From: CBDIBC01 sp965276635 | GTDB lineage: Bacteria; Actinomycetota; Acidimicrobiia; Acidimicrobiales; Palsa-688 | Direction: 5' to 3' | DNA: 64,000 bases | Assembly: GCA_965276635.1 (NCBI GenBank) | Contig: CBDIBC010000002.1 | Span: 322,120 to 386,119, forward strand | Part shown: positions 50,845 through 59,770 of the stretch, piece after piece | How positions within the stretch are numbered: position 1 is the first letter of the stretch | Layout of the letters: each line of letters opens with the position of its first letter | The notes under the pieces: generated by a model | What the model was told of the DNA's origin: nothing | The model's input: the letters and a program-made list of their open reading frames with translations, nothing else | The model's database searches: none | Program-made: the position numbers and the translations under genes

Positions 50845-51264
50845 TCAGCCGCCGGGCGGCACGCTGGTAGTCGGTGTGGTCGAGGTGGTGACGGCAGCGC
50901 CACTGCCGAGGCCGGTGGTGGTGGTGCTCGATGTGGTGCTCGTGGCCTGACCGGGCGGGGTGGTCGTCGATGACGTCGGTGTGGTGGTGGTCGCCACCCT
51001 CGAGGTCGAGGTGGTGGATGTCGGTCGGGTGGTGCTGGTCGTCTCCGGTGGCCGGGTCGTGGTGGTGGTGGTGGTGGCGGTGGCGGCGGCCGGAACCGTG
51101 GTGGGTGCGGTGCGGGCGACCGCGTTCTTGCTCGGCAACGGCTGGAAGTTCTGGGCCAGGACGTAGGCGATGGCGAAGGCCACGATCAGCAGCGCTGTCG
51201 AGCGGGTCAGGCGGAGGCGGGGGTGGAGGTTCCGGCGGAGCCAGTCCAGCGAGGAGTTGGCCAT
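50845..51264 (-). CDS. Membrane-anchored Thr-rich protein
   Basis: A 139-residue protein with one N-terminal helix (STALLIVAFAIAYVLAQNF) after a basic start, then a ~90-residue extracytoplasmic tail almost wholly of Thr, Ser, Pro and Ala (TTTTTTTRPPETTSTTRPT). Its ATG overlaps the MscS stop by one base, so it is coupled to it. Such tails may be glycosylated or span the wall; the function is unknown. Confidence 0.7.
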   Translation of the reverse strand: MANSSLDWLRRNLHPRLRLTRSTALLIVAFAIAYVLAQNFQPLPSKNAVARTAPTTVPAAATATTTTTTTRPPETTSTTRPTSTTSTSRVATTTTPTSSTTTPPGQATSTTSSTTTTGLGSGAAVTTSTTPTTSVPPGG

Positions 51265-52127
51265 CACGGGACCGGGTTCGTGCGGTTGACGACGGACGGG
51301 CTGCGGATCTCGTTGTCCCGGAGGGCGATGGCCACCCGGAGGCGGAGCTCCCGGCCGACATCGAACTGCCGGCCGGGCTGGGTGCGGACCAGGAGGCGGA
51401 GGTTCACGTAGCCGACCTCGATGGTCTCCACGCCGGCCATGACCGGGGCGCCCACGATCAGGTCCCGCCACTCCTTCTCGTCCGCCATGCTGTCGGCCAC
51501 CGCGGCGATGAGGGGTGTCACCTTCTGGAGGTCCTCTTCGACCGGGATGGGGATGTCGATCACCACCCGGGACCAGTCCTTGGAGAGGTTCGTCACCTGG
51601 CGCAGCGAGCTGTTGGGCACGACGATCAGGTCGCCCTGCTGGCTGCGCAGCTTCGTCACCCGGAGCGTGACCTCCTCGACGGTGCCGCTGATGCCGGTCA
51701 GCTGGCCGGGCATGGACAGCCGGACCAGGTCGCCGATGCCGAACTGGCGCTCGGCGAAGAGGAAGAACCCGGCGAGCAGGTCACCGACGATCTGTTGGGC
51801 CCCGAACCCGAGGGCGACGCCGATGACGGTGGCCGGGGCCACCAGGCTGGTGAGCGGGACCCCGAGGTCCTTGACGGCGACCACGGCGGCGATGATGTAG
51901 ACGAGCGACACCGCGGCCCACTCGCCGGCCTGGGCCACGGCGCGGCGCCGCTTGCTGGCTTCGCTGGGGACACCGCCGGCCTCGATGAGCGCGCGCACGT
52001 CGTCGTCGACTCCGGCCCGGTAGCGGAACGACAGCCAGCGCACGAAGCGGGCGATCAGGACCGCGCCGAGCACCACCACCACGACGGGCAGGAGATCGTT
52101 GCGCGCCAAGCGCTCGAGCGCCATCAT
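51264..52127 (-). CDS. Small-conductance mechanosensitive channel (MscS family)
   Basis: A 287-residue channel with an N-terminal helix, a helix near residue 80, the pore helix region LVAPATVIGVALGFGAQQIVGDLLAGFFLFAE, and the beta domain starting FGIGDLVRLSMPGQLTGISGTVEEVTLRVTKLR with VVPNSSLRQVTNLS. This is the standard MscS layout for osmotic relief. I place the start at ATG 52127; a longer start at 52169 exists. Downstream it is coupled to the Thr-rich protein. Confidence 0.9.
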   Translation of the reverse strand: MMALERLARNDLLPVVVVVLGAVLIARFVRWLSFRYRAGVDDDVRALIEAGGVPSEASKRRRAVAQAGEWAAVSLVYIIAAVVAVKDLGVPLTSLVAPATVIGVALGFGAQQIVGDLLAGFFLFAERQFGIGDLVRLSMPGQLTGISGTVEEVTLRVTKLRSQQGDLIVVPNSSLRQVTNLSKDWSRVVIDIPIPVEEDLQKVTPLIAAVADSMADEKEWRDLIVGAPVMAGVETIEVGYVNLRLLVRTQPGRQFDVGRELRLRVAIALRDNEIRSPSVVNRTNPVP

Positions 52128-52269
52128 CACCCGCCAGCATGCCCAACGACGCGCCCCGGGGTGGGGCACGCCCGCATTCAGGCTGGTCGCAGAGGGTGCG
52201 ACCAGCCCCCGTGGGGTCCCGCCGTGTCAGCACTCGGCCCCTATCGGGTGCTCGGCCGCAGTCGGGTGC

Positions 52270-52800
52270 TCAGCCTCCGTCGGTGCTGGCCGCCGGCAGC
52301 GCGACGGCGCACGGGTCGCTGTCCGGCTCGCCAACGGCGGGCGCGGTGGCTTCGAGGTGGGCGATGACCCGTTCGGTGATGGAGGCCAGCGCGGCCAGGT
52401 CAGCGGGGGGCAGGTGGTCGATGAGGTGCTGGCGGACGCTGCGCAGGTGGAGGGGCGCCGCTCGGGTGATCTCCCGTTGCCCTGCGTCGGTCATCACCGC
52501 GAAGGCGCCGCGTGCGTCGGCCGGGCAGGTCTGGCGGGCTACCAGACCGCGGGTGGCCATGCGGGCGACCTGGTGCGAGGCCCTGCTCTTCGACCAGCCC
52601 AGCCCGTTGGCCAGGTCCGACATGCGCAGGATGTGGCCGGGGGCCTCGGAGAGCCACACCAGGACCGCGTAGTCGGCGTCGGACATCCCTGAGTCGTTGA
52701 CCAGGTCCCGGTTGAGCCGAGCGCGGAGCATCTCGCTCATGCGGACCCAGCCTCGCCAGGCGCGCATCTCGTCGGGTTGCAACCACGGTGTGTCGGTCAC
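52270..52800 (-). CDS. MarR-family transcriptional regulator
   Basis: A 176-residue winged-helix regulator: SDADYAVLVWLSEAPGHILRMSDLANGLGWSKSRASHQVARMATRGLVARQTCPADARGAFAVMTDAG is a typical MarR core with wing. GTG 52800 lies 7 nt after a TAGGAT box (52808-52813, reverse strand), suggesting a leaderless transcript. It is divergent from yceI across two palindromes that are probably its operators. Confidence 0.9.
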   Translation of the reverse strand: MTDTPWLQPDEMRAWRGWVRMSEMLRARLNRDLVNDSGMSDADYAVLVWLSEAPGHILRMSDLANGLGWSKSRASHQVARMATRGLVARQTCPADARGAFAVMTDAGQREITRAAPLHLRSVRQHLIDHLPPADLAALASITERVIAHLEATAPAVGEPDSDPCAVALPAASTDGG

Positions 52801-52831
52801 GCCACCGATCCTACTGGCCGATCCCCAATTT

Positions 52832-52847
52832 TGTTGACATATCAACA
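52832..52847. promoter_or_regulatory. MarR operator 1
   Basis: TGTTGACATATCAACA, inverted 6-bp arms TGTTGA/TCAACA with a CATA centre. It lies 31 bp from the MarR start and 78 bp before yceI. Confidence 0.75.
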
Positions 52848-52858
52848 GAAGACGGTAT

Positions 52859-52874
52859 GGTTGACGTATCAACC
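52859..52874. promoter_or_regulatory. MarR operator 2
   Basis: GGTTGACGTATCAACC, arms GGTTGA/TCAACC around CGTA. It shares the core with operator 1, centre-to-centre 27 bp. A TATGGT box (52855-52860) overlaps it and could be the yceI -10. Confidence 0.75.
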
Positions 52875-52925
52875 GACTGTGCCCAACCGATGCTGGGTTG
52901 TGGCACCGCTGCCCGAGGAGGGACC

Positions 52926-53483
52926 ATGAGCACCACCACGACGCCCGCCGGCCTGGTCGCCGGCACCTGGACCATCGACCCCGTCCACTCTGAGGTGGGC
53001 TTCTCCGTCCGCCACCTCATGGTGAGCAAGGTGAAGGGCCGCTTCACCACCTTCGAGGGCACCATCACCGTGTCCGAGGACATCAGCACGGCCAAGGTGG
53101 ACGTGACCATCGATGCCGCCTCGCTCGACACCCGCGACGAGAACCGGGACGGCCATGTCAAGTCGGCAGACTTCCTCGATGCCGCCACCTACCCGAACCT
53201 CACCTTCCGCTCCACGGCCGTCCGGGCCAAGGGGAGTGACTACGAGATCGACGGCGAGCTGAGCCTCCACGGCGTGACCAAGCCCGTCACCCTGGCGACG
53301 GAGTTCAATGGCGTCAGCCCTGATCCGTGGGGCGGCCAGCGTGCGGGGTTCTCGGCCGAGACGGAGATCAACCGCAACGACTTCGGTGTCGACATCAAGC
53401 TCCCCCTCGACGGTGGCGGCGTGGTCGTCGGCGACAAGATCAAGGTCACGCTGGAGATCGAGGCGGTCCTCCAGCAGGCCTGA
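52926..53483 (+). CDS. YceI-family lipocalin-like protein
   Basis: A 185-residue protein with the YceI signature: GTWTIDPVHSEVGFSVRHLMVSKVKGRF, VTIDAASLDTRDENRDGHVKSADFLDAATYP, and GELSLHGVTKPVTLATEF. It binds a polyisoprenoid in known members. No signal peptide is seen, so it may stay in the cytoplasm. GAGGAGGG lies just before the ATG. It is likely repressed by the divergent MarR protein. Confidence 0.93.
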   Translation: MSTTTTPAGLVAGTWTIDPVHSEVGFSVRHLMVSKVKGRFTTFEGTITVSEDISTAKVDVTIDAASLDTRDENRDGHVKSADFLDAATYPNLTFRSTAVRAKGSDYEIDGELSLHGVTKPVTLATEFNGVSPDPWGGQRAGFSAETEINRNDFGVDIKLPLDGGGVVVGDKIKVTLEIEAVLQQA

Positions 53484-53557
53484 TCATCACCTGGCGGGCC
53501 GCCTTCATGGCAGGCTGATCCCCTGAGGCGCGCCATGGCGCCCCGGGGGAGGGATCG

Positions 53558-54532
53558 ATGACCACGGTGGAGACGGCGCGCGGGCCGCTGGACTGCGCCC
53601 GGATGGGCACCACGCTGATGCACGAGCACGTGTTCGTCCTCACGCCCGACATGCTGGCCAACTACCCGCAGGGGTGGGACGAAGAGCTGCGGGTGGCCGA
53701 TGCCGTGGACAAGCTGCGCCGGTTGCAGGCGCTGGGGGTGGACACCATCGTCGATCCCACAGTGGTCGGGCTGGGCCGGTACATCCCCCGACTGCAGCGG
53801 GTCGCCGATCAGGTCGACCTGCACATCGTGGCCGCCACCGGCCTGTACACCTACAACGACGTCCCACCCCAGTTCTGGTACGTGCCTCCCGACTCCGGGC
53901 CCGGTGGGGAGGACCCCATGACCGAGCTGTTCGTGGCCGACATCGAGCAGGGGATCGCCGGCACGGATGTCAAAGCGGCGTTCCTCAAATGTGCGATCGA
54001 CCGGCCCGGGTTGACGCCGGGCGTGGAGCGGGTCATGCGCGCGGTGGCCCGGGCGCATCGACGCACCGGCGCCCCTATCACGGTCCACACCGACGCTCAC
54101 AGCGAGAGCGGGCGGGTCGTGCAGCGGGTGCTCGGCGAGGACGGGGTCGACCTGACCCGGGTGGTGATCGGCCACAGCGGCGACAGCACCGACCTCGATT
54201 ACCTGAAGGCGTTGGCCGACGAGGGATCGCTGCTCGGCATGGATCGCTTCGGGATCGACGTCATCCTGGGCTTCGAGCAGCGGGTGGACACCGTGGTGGC
54301 GCTGTGCGCCGCCGGGTACGCCGACCGCATGGTGCTGGCCCACGACGCCTCGTGCTACATCGACTGGTTCGCGCCCGGTGCCGTCGCTGAGGTGGCCCCC
54401 AACTGGCACTACGAGCACATCAGCCGCGACGTGCTCCCGGCCCTGCGGGCCCGCGGGGTGTCGGAGGCCCAGATCGGCGCCATGCTGGTCGAGAACCCGC
54501 GGCGCTACTTTGAACGGGTCGGCGCGTACTGA
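53558..54532 (+). CDS. Phosphotriesterase-family metal-dependent hydrolase
   Basis: A 324-residue TIM-barrel hydrolase. Metal ligands are visible: TTLMHEHVF (HxH), AAFLKCAID (carboxylated Lys), ITVHTDAH, VIGHSGD and LAHDASC (catalytic Asp). Family members include lactonases and phosphotriesterases; lactonase activity is the more usual ancestral one. A GGCGC/GCGCC hairpin (53527-53542) sits just before the GGGGGAGGG ribosome-binding site. Confidence 0.9.
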   Translation: MTTVETARGPLDCARMGTTLMHEHVFVLTPDMLANYPQGWDEELRVADAVDKLRRLQALGVDTIVDPTVVGLGRYIPRLQRVADQVDLHIVAATGLYTYNDVPPQFWYVPPDSGPGGEDPMTELFVADIEQGIAGTDVKAAFLKCAIDRPGLTPGVERVMRAVARAHRRTGAPITVHTDAHSESGRVVQRVLGEDGVDLTRVVIGHSGDSTDLDYLKALADEGSLLGMDRFGIDVILGFEQRVDTVVALCAAGYADRMVLAHDASCYIDWFAPGAVAEVAPNWHYEHISRDVLPALRARGVSEAQIGAMLVENPRRYFERVGAY

Positions 54533-54570
54533 ACCCCCGAGCGTGCCATCCGAGCCAGGGAGGTCCGGCG

Positions 54571-55698
54571 ATGACGCAGCGCTCAGCCATCGTGCGAACG
54601 GCCATGGCGCTCGGCGCGGTGCTCGCCCTGTCCGCCACCGTGCTGTCGGCGTGCGGCAACGCCGGGTCCTCGGCCAGCCGCGCCACGACCACGACCACGT
54701 CCCGGTCACCGGGATCCACCGGAGCAGGCTCGTCGACACCGGCGGCCCCGTCGAACGGCGGCCCGGCCGCAGCCGGGAGCGCGTCGGGGCTGCAGCAGGC
54801 GTTCGTGTCCGTGGCCGGCAAGGTGCTGCCGCAGGTGGTCAAGATCGTCAACGCCGCCGCCGGTGACCTGGGGTCGGGCATCGTCTACGACAGCGCCGGC
54901 GACATCGTCACCAACGACCACGTCGTCGGCAGCGCCGATGCCTCCACCACCTTCCAGGTCAGCTTCTACAGCGGCCAGACGCTGACGGCCAAGCTGGTCG
55001 GCGCCTACCCGGCGGACGACCTGGCGGTGATCAAAGTCACCGGGGCGAAGGGCATCGATCCCGCCACGTTCGGCGACTCGAAAGCCATGCAGGTCGGCGA
55101 CATCGTGCTCGCCGTCGGCAACCCGCTCGGCCAGACCAGCTCGGTGACCGAGGGCATTGTCAGCTACAACGGCCGGACGGTGTCGGAGAGCAGCAGCGTT
55201 GTGCTGCCCTCGACCATCCAGACCAGCGCCGCTATCAACCCGGGGAACAGCGGTGGTGCCCTGGTGAACCTCGACTCCCAGGTGATCGGCATCCCGACGT
55301 TGGCCGCCACCGACCAGAACAGTGGGAGCGCGGCAGCGGGGATCGGCTTCGCCATCCCCAGCGACATCGTCAAGCTGATCGCGCCCCAGCTGATCAAGAC
55401 CGGCAAGGTCACCGACACCGGACGCGCCGCGCTCGGCATCTCCGCCGCCGACACCTCCGGCGCCAACGGGGTGCTGGTGGCCCAGGTGACAGCGGGGAGC
55501 GGTGCGGCCAAGGCCGGTATCGTCGCCGGCGACCTGATCACCGCCATCAACGGTACGGCGACCACCAGCCTGGCGGCGCTCCAGGACACCCTGGCCAGCC
55601 TCCAGCCCGGCCAGACCGTCAGGGTGTCCATCCAGGCGCAGGATGGTTCGACCAAGACGGTGACCGTCGCCCTGAGCCAGTTGCCCAGCCAGGGCTGA
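54571..55698 (+). CDS. HtrA/DegP-like serine protease lipoprotein with PDZ domain
   Basis: A 375-residue exported protease. The N-terminus has a signal with lipobox LSAC at about residue 26-29, then a Ser/Thr/Pro linker. The trypsin-like domain carries TNDHVV (His), ADDLAVIKV (Asp) and PGNSGGAL (Ser); a PDZ domain (GVLVAQVTAGSGAAKAGIVAGDLI) closes the protein. It acts in envelope protein quality control. GGGAGG lies 7 nt before the ATG. Confidence 0.93.
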   Translation: MTQRSAIVRTAMALGAVLALSATVLSACGNAGSSASRATTTTTSRSPGSTGAGSSTPAAPSNGGPAAAGSASGLQQAFVSVAGKVLPQVVKIVNAAAGDLGSGIVYDSAGDIVTNDHVVGSADASTTFQVSFYSGQTLTAKLVGAYPADDLAVIKVTGAKGIDPATFGDSKAMQVGDIVLAVGNPLGQTSSVTEGIVSYNGRTVSESSSVVLPSTIQTSAAINPGNSGGALVNLDSQVIGIPTLAATDQNSGSAAAGIGFAIPSDIVKLIAPQLIKTGKVTDTGRAALGISAADTSGANGVLVAQVTAGSGAAKAGIVAGDLITAINGTATTSLAALQDTLASLQPGQTVRVSIQAQDGSTKTVTVALSQLPSQG

Positions 55699-55701
55699 GC
55701 C

Positions 55702-56970
55702 GTGCCCGTGCTGTGCCGCTGCGGCACGGTGGTGTCGGAGTGGGCGCGGCGGTGTCCGGTGTGCGGGACCGACGTCAGCCAGCTGGCGCTCCTGGCCGAC
55801 CCGGCACCGGAGCCCGAACCGACACCGGAGCCGCACCCCGCCCCGTCGCCGCATCCCGCCCCGTCGCCGCATCCGCCCGATGCCCGGGCGGGGCCGCCAG
55901 CGCAGGCGCCCCGCTGGCGCCGGGTGATGGCAGCCGGCGCCGTGGTGATCCTCGTCGCCGCCGGCCTGGTAGCACGGGATCTTCGTTCGTCGCCGGCCCG
56001 GCTGAGCCTGGCTGCCGCCATGACCGGGTTGGCCGCAGAGCAGGTGGCCTATGCGTCCAACGGCGGGGCGGTGTTGGTGCCGGTCGGCCGGCATCCCTCG
56101 GTTGCGGTCGAGCGGGACGCGGCGGCGATCGGACCGGCCGGTCGGGCGGTGCCGGCCGGGGCGGGCGCCGCATGGCTGCGCCCCGATGGGACAGCAGCGT
56201 TCCTGGGACCGACGGGCGGGTACCAACTGCTGGCCTCGGCGCGCGCCGTGGTGCCCGGGGCCGGCGTCAGCTTCGGCCTGGACGGCGCGGCGTCGGCGGA
56301 CGGGCCGCTCCCCGCCGTGGCCGGCCCGACGGGGGACCCAGGCCGGACCTTCCTCGGTCTGGTGACGGCCCGGCCGTTGCCCCCCGGCGATCGTCTGGTG
56401 GCGGTGCTGGCCGGTGGCCGCCTCGCCGTGCGCACCGAAGCGAACCAGCTGGCGTTGTGGTTCGGGTCGGCCGCCGGGCCCACGCTCGGGAACCTGGGTC
56501 AGGTGGTCGGCGTTTCCGAGACCTGGCTGGCCTGGTTGGGTGCCGGCGGCTGCGACGGCGATGGCGACTGCCCGTTGCACCTCACCGACGTGACCAGCGG
56601 GCGCAGCCATGTGGTGGCCCCGCCGGCCGGGACGGTGGGCTGGGTCGGCGGTGGCGCCTTCTCGCCCGACGGCCGGTCCCTGGTGGCGTTCGCCGCCCGC
56701 ACGGCCCGCGCAGGTGAGCGGTCGGCGGCGCTGCGCGCCGTCGTCGTCGACCCGGATCGGTCGGAGCCCGAGCGGGTCCTCGGCGCGTCGCTGGCTGCGC
56801 CGCTGGTGCAGGGACAGGCGACGGGCCTGGCGTGGTGGAGCGGTGACGCCCGCTGGCTGGTGGTGGGCGGCCCCGCGGGTCTGCTCGACGCCGTACGGGT
56901 GGCGGACGGAGCCACGGTGACCCTGCCGCTGCCGGGATCGTGGGGCTTCGCGCTCGTCGGCCTCCGGTAG
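55702..56970 (+). CDS. Zinc-ribbon membrane protein with extracytoplasmic domain
   Basis: A 422-residue protein. Residues 5-22 form a CxC...CPVCG zinc ribbon; residues 33-66 are Pro/Glu/His-rich repeats; a single helix (VMAAGAVVILVAAGLVA) is at about 75-91; the remaining 330 residues are an Ala/Gly-rich, beta-propeller-like domain. The GTG start is 3 bp from the htrA stop, so it is co-transcribed with the protease. Function unknown. Confidence 0.7.
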   Translation: MPVLCRCGTVVSEWARRCPVCGTDVSQLALLADPAPEPEPTPEPHPAPSPHPAPSPHPPDARAGPPAQAPRWRRVMAAGAVVILVAAGLVARDLRSSPARLSLAAAMTGLAAEQVAYASNGGAVLVPVGRHPSVAVERDAAAIGPAGRAVPAGAGAAWLRPDGTAAFLGPTGGYQLLASARAVVPGAGVSFGLDGAASADGPLPAVAGPTGDPGRTFLGLVTARPLPPGDRLVAVLAGGRLAVRTEANQLALWFGSAAGPTLGNLGQVVGVSETWLAWLGAGGCDGDGDCPLHLTDVTSGRSHVVAPPAGTVGWVGGGAFSPDGRSLVAFAARTARAGERSAALRAVVVDPDRSEPERVLGASLAAPLVQGQATGLAWWSGDARWLVVGGPAGLLDAVRVADGATVTLPLPGSWGFALVGLR

Positions 56971-57018
56971 CGCCGGCACCCGTTGCCCTCAGCGGTGGCC
57001 GGCGGGCGCTCAGATCCT

Positions 57019-58272
57019 TCAGAGGAGGCGGGTGACCGCTTCGAGCGCGAGGCCGGCCAGGGCGCCGACGACGGTGCCGTTGATGCGGATGTACTGGAGG
57101 TCCGGGCCGAGCAGCAGCTCCAGGCGCCGAGACGTCTCCTCGCCGTTCCAGCGGGAGATGGTGCCGCTCACCAGCGAGGCCAGCTCGACATCGAATCGGT
57201 CGAGGACGATGCCGAGGGCGGCCTCGATGCTGCGCTCGGCGCTGGCGGCCAGCTCCGGGTCGTCGCGCAGGCGGGTGCCGGTCTGGGCGATGGCCCCGGC
57301 CAGCCGCTGGCGCAGCTCGGAGTCGGGTGCCGCCGCCTGGCCCCGCAGCTGGGTCTTGGTGTCGAGCCACACCGACGAGACCAGGTCGCGCAGCTCGGCC
57401 TGGCCCAGCAGCTCGGCCTTCAGCTCTTCGCCACGGGCCCGGAGCGCGGGGGAGTGCTGGAGGTCCTGGGCCAGCTGGAAGAGCCCCGCTTCCAGCTGGG
57501 CCCGCATGGGATGGTGCCGGTCGGCCGCCATCTCGCCGAGCACGTCGCGGCCGCGCTGCAGCATCCGGTCGACGACCCGGGCCTCGACCGGACCGGGCAC
57601 CCACCAGGGGGCGCGGACGCCGAGACGCTTCGGTAGCTCGGCACCGTGGTGCTCGAGGTAGCGGTTGACGCCGGCCAGCAGCGTGTCCAGGAGCGGGTTG
57701 TAGCGACCGTCGCGGGTGAGCTGGGTGAGCGCCCGCCCGGCCAGTGGCGCCAGGGCGACGCCGTCGAGGCGCTGGCGAACGAGGGCGCCGAACACCTCGT
57801 GCACGTCCTCGTCGCGCAGCAGGTCGGCGCCGGCGACGGCGGCGCGGGCGACCCGGGCGGCCACCTCGGACGCATGATCGGGTTCGGCCAACCATGCCGC
57901 GGTGCGGTCCACCGCGTGGGCGGCGCGCAGGCGTTCGCTGACCGCCTCGGTGGTCAGGAAGCTCTCCTGCACGAAGGCCCCGAGGGTCTCGGCGAAGCGG
58001 TCCTTGCGCTCCACCACGATGGCGGTGTGCGGGATGGGCAGTCCGAGCGGCCGGCGGAACAGGGCGGTGACCGCGAACCAGTCGGCCAGCCCGCCGACCA
58101 TCGACGCCACAGCCGTGGCCTGCACCCACCGCAGCCAGGTGGCCTGGTGCACCAGCACCGTCGCCACCACGAACACCGCGGTGACGACGACGAGCAGGCC
58201 GGTGGCCCGGCGTCGGGTGGTGACCAGCTGGGAGGCTCGCTGCCGCTGCGACGGGGTGAGCGGAGCGAACAT
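57019..58272 (-). CDS. DUF445 family membrane protein
   Basis: A 417-residue protein with two N-terminal helices (ATGLLVVVTAVFVVATVLVH and nearby) bearing VGGLADWFAVTALFRRPLGLPIPHTAIV, the DUF445 signature, a long helical middle and a C-terminal anchor (GTVVGALAGLALEAVTRLL). TAGGGT lies 8 nt before the ATG. It is divergent from the M20 gene. Function unknown; homologues occur widely in actinobacteria. Confidence 0.9.
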   Translation of the reverse strand: MFAPLTPSQRQRASQLVTTRRRATGLLVVVTAVFVVATVLVHQATWLRWVQATAVASMVGGLADWFAVTALFRRPLGLPIPHTAIVVERKDRFAETLGAFVQESFLTTEAVSERLRAAHAVDRTAAWLAEPDHASEVAARVARAAVAGADLLRDEDVHEVFGALVRQRLDGVALAPLAGRALTQLTRDGRYNPLLDTLLAGVNRYLEHHGAELPKRLGVRAPWWVPGPVEARVVDRMLQRGRDVLGEMAADRHHPMRAQLEAGLFQLAQDLQHSPALRARGEELKAELLGQAELRDLVSSVWLDTKTQLRGQAAAPDSELRQRLAGAIAQTGTRLRDDPELAASAERSIEAALGIVLDRFDVELASLVSGTISRWNGEETSRRLELLLGPDLQYIRINGTVVGALAGLALEAVTRLL

Positions 58273-58336
58273 CCGCCCGCACCCTACTGGGCTGGCGCGA
58301 CGGCCGGCCCGGGCCGGAGTCGGTAGCCTCCCCGGC

Positions 58337-59662
58337 GTGGACGGTGAGATCGTCGAGCTGGTCCAGCAGCTGATCCGCAACGCGTGCGTCAGCGATGGCG
58401 ATCCGTCCGTCGGCGAGGAGGAGCGCAACGCCACGGTCCTCCACGCGGTCCTCGCCGCCCACGGCGTCCCTGTCGAGACCGTCGCCCTGACCCCCGGCCG
58501 GCCCGCGGTGGTGGGCCGGCTGGAGGGGCGCGACCCGGATGCGCCGTCGCTGGCCCTGCTCGGCCACACCGATGTGGTGCCGGCCGACGGCGAGGGGTGG
58601 GACCACGATCCCTTCGGGGGCGAGCTGATCGACGGGGAGGTATGGGGGCGGGGTGCGGTCGACATGCTGAACCAGACGGCGGCCATGGCGCTGGCGGTCG
58701 GCCGCCTGGTCCGGTCCGGGTTCCGGCCCAGCGGCGATCTCCTGGTTATGGCCGTGCCCGACGAGGAGTGCGGCGGTCGGAAGGGCGCCCGCCAGCTGAT
58801 CGAGGAGCACCGGGACCTGGTTGTCACCGACTACGCGCTGACCGAGGTCGGTGGCGCCGTCGACGGATCCCGAGCCGGCACGCCGCGCATCGAGGCCTAC
58901 GTGGCCGAGAAGGGCAACGGCCGCCTCGACGTCGCCACCCGTGGTACCCCCGGGCACTCCTCGCTGCCGTGGGGATCGGACAATGCTCTCGTCAAGGCGG
59001 CCGAGGTCGTCCGGCGCATCCAGGCGTGGCGGCCGCAGACCCGGATCAGCGACGCCTGGCGCGCCTGGGTCGCGGCCCAGGACTTCGACGCCGCCACCGC
59101 GGCCCTGCTCGTCGACGCCGATCGCCTGTGGGATGGCCTGGCTCGTCTCCCGCCCGACCTGGCCGTGACCGCCCACGCCTGCACCCACACGACCATCGTG
59201 CCCACCATGGTGGCCGGGGGCGAGAAGGTGAACATCATCCCCGGGCGAGTCGAGCTGACCACGAGCATCCGCACCCCGATGGGCGAGGATTGCGACGCGG
59301 TGCTCGCCGAGGTCCGGGGTCTGCTGGCCGACGTGGTGGCGGGCGACGACGTCACCGTGGACATGGTGGTCGAGGGCTCGGCCTCGAGCATCGACACCCC
59401 GCTGTGGCCGGTCCTGGAGGCGGTGGCCGCCGCTCACCACCCCGGCGCTCGTCTCATGCCGTCTGTCTTGGCCGCCAGCACCGACGCCCGGTGGCTGCGC
59501 CCGGAGGGCACCGTGGTCTACGGCTACGGGTTGCTGAGCGCACGGGTGCCGGCCCAGGAGTACTGGTCCCGCTTCCATGGCCGCAACGAGCGCATCGACG
59601 TCGACAGCCTGGCCATGTCGGTGCAGGCGTGGGAGGACGTGGCCCGTCGCTTCCTCGGCTGA
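58337..59662 (+). CDS. M20 family peptidase (ArgE/DapE-like)
   Basis: A 441-residue metallopeptidase. Motifs: ALLGHTDVVPADGEGWDHDPFGG, WGRGAVDMLNQ, AVPDEECGGRKGA and the dimerisation domain GTPGHSSLPWGSDNALVKAAEVV. TAGCCT at 58324-58329 precedes GTG 58337 by 7 nt, so it is likely leaderless. Its substrate (acyl-amino acid, dipeptide or carnosine-like) is undecided. Confidence 0.9.
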   Translation: MDGEIVELVQQLIRNACVSDGDPSVGEEERNATVLHAVLAAHGVPVETVALTPGRPAVVGRLEGRDPDAPSLALLGHTDVVPADGEGWDHDPFGGELIDGEVWGRGAVDMLNQTAAMALAVGRLVRSGFRPSGDLLVMAVPDEECGGRKGARQLIEEHRDLVVTDYALTEVGGAVDGSRAGTPRIEAYVAEKGNGRLDVATRGTPGHSSLPWGSDNALVKAAEVVRRIQAWRPQTRISDAWRAWVAAQDFDAATAALLVDADRLWDGLARLPPDLAVTAHACTHTTIVPTMVAGGEKVNIIPGRVELTTSIRTPMGEDCDAVLAEVRGLLADVVAGDDVTVDMVVEGSASSIDTPLWPVLEAVAAAHHPGARLMPSVLAASTDARWLRPEGTVVYGYGLLSARVPAQEYWSRFHGRNERIDVDSLAMSVQAWEDVARRFLG

Positions 59663-59670
59663 TTCCTTGT

Positions 59671-59727
59671 CCGGCGGGCACCCCAACCCGCCGGATCGTC
59701 GAGGCGGGGACCCCAGCCCCGCCCGAC
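59671..59727 (-). repeat. Dispersed intergenic repeat, second copy
   Basis: The reverse complement matches 25843-25897 over about 55 bp, sharing CGCCTCGAC, CCGGCGGGT and GGGGTGCCCGCCGG with small indels. It begins 8 bp after the M20 stop at a convergent gene junction. Confidence 0.75.
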
Positions 59728-59730
59728 TAA

Positions 59731-59749
59731 GCGATCGCTGGGCGATCGC
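59731..59749. terminator. Possible bidirectional hairpin terminator
   Basis: GCGATCGC (59731-59738) and GCGATCGC (59742-59749) can pair around TGG. There is no U-tract. It lies between convergent genes, 21 bp from the aminotransferase stop. Confidence 0.4.
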
Positions 59750-59770
59750 CTGGGGTGAAAGACGGTCGCC

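Noticed and set aside
56582..59686. A 1034-codon open frame on the minus strand
   Set aside because: It runs antisense through DUF445 and the M20 gene and translates to Arg/Gly/His-rich low-complexity sequence; it is a high-GC shadow frame.
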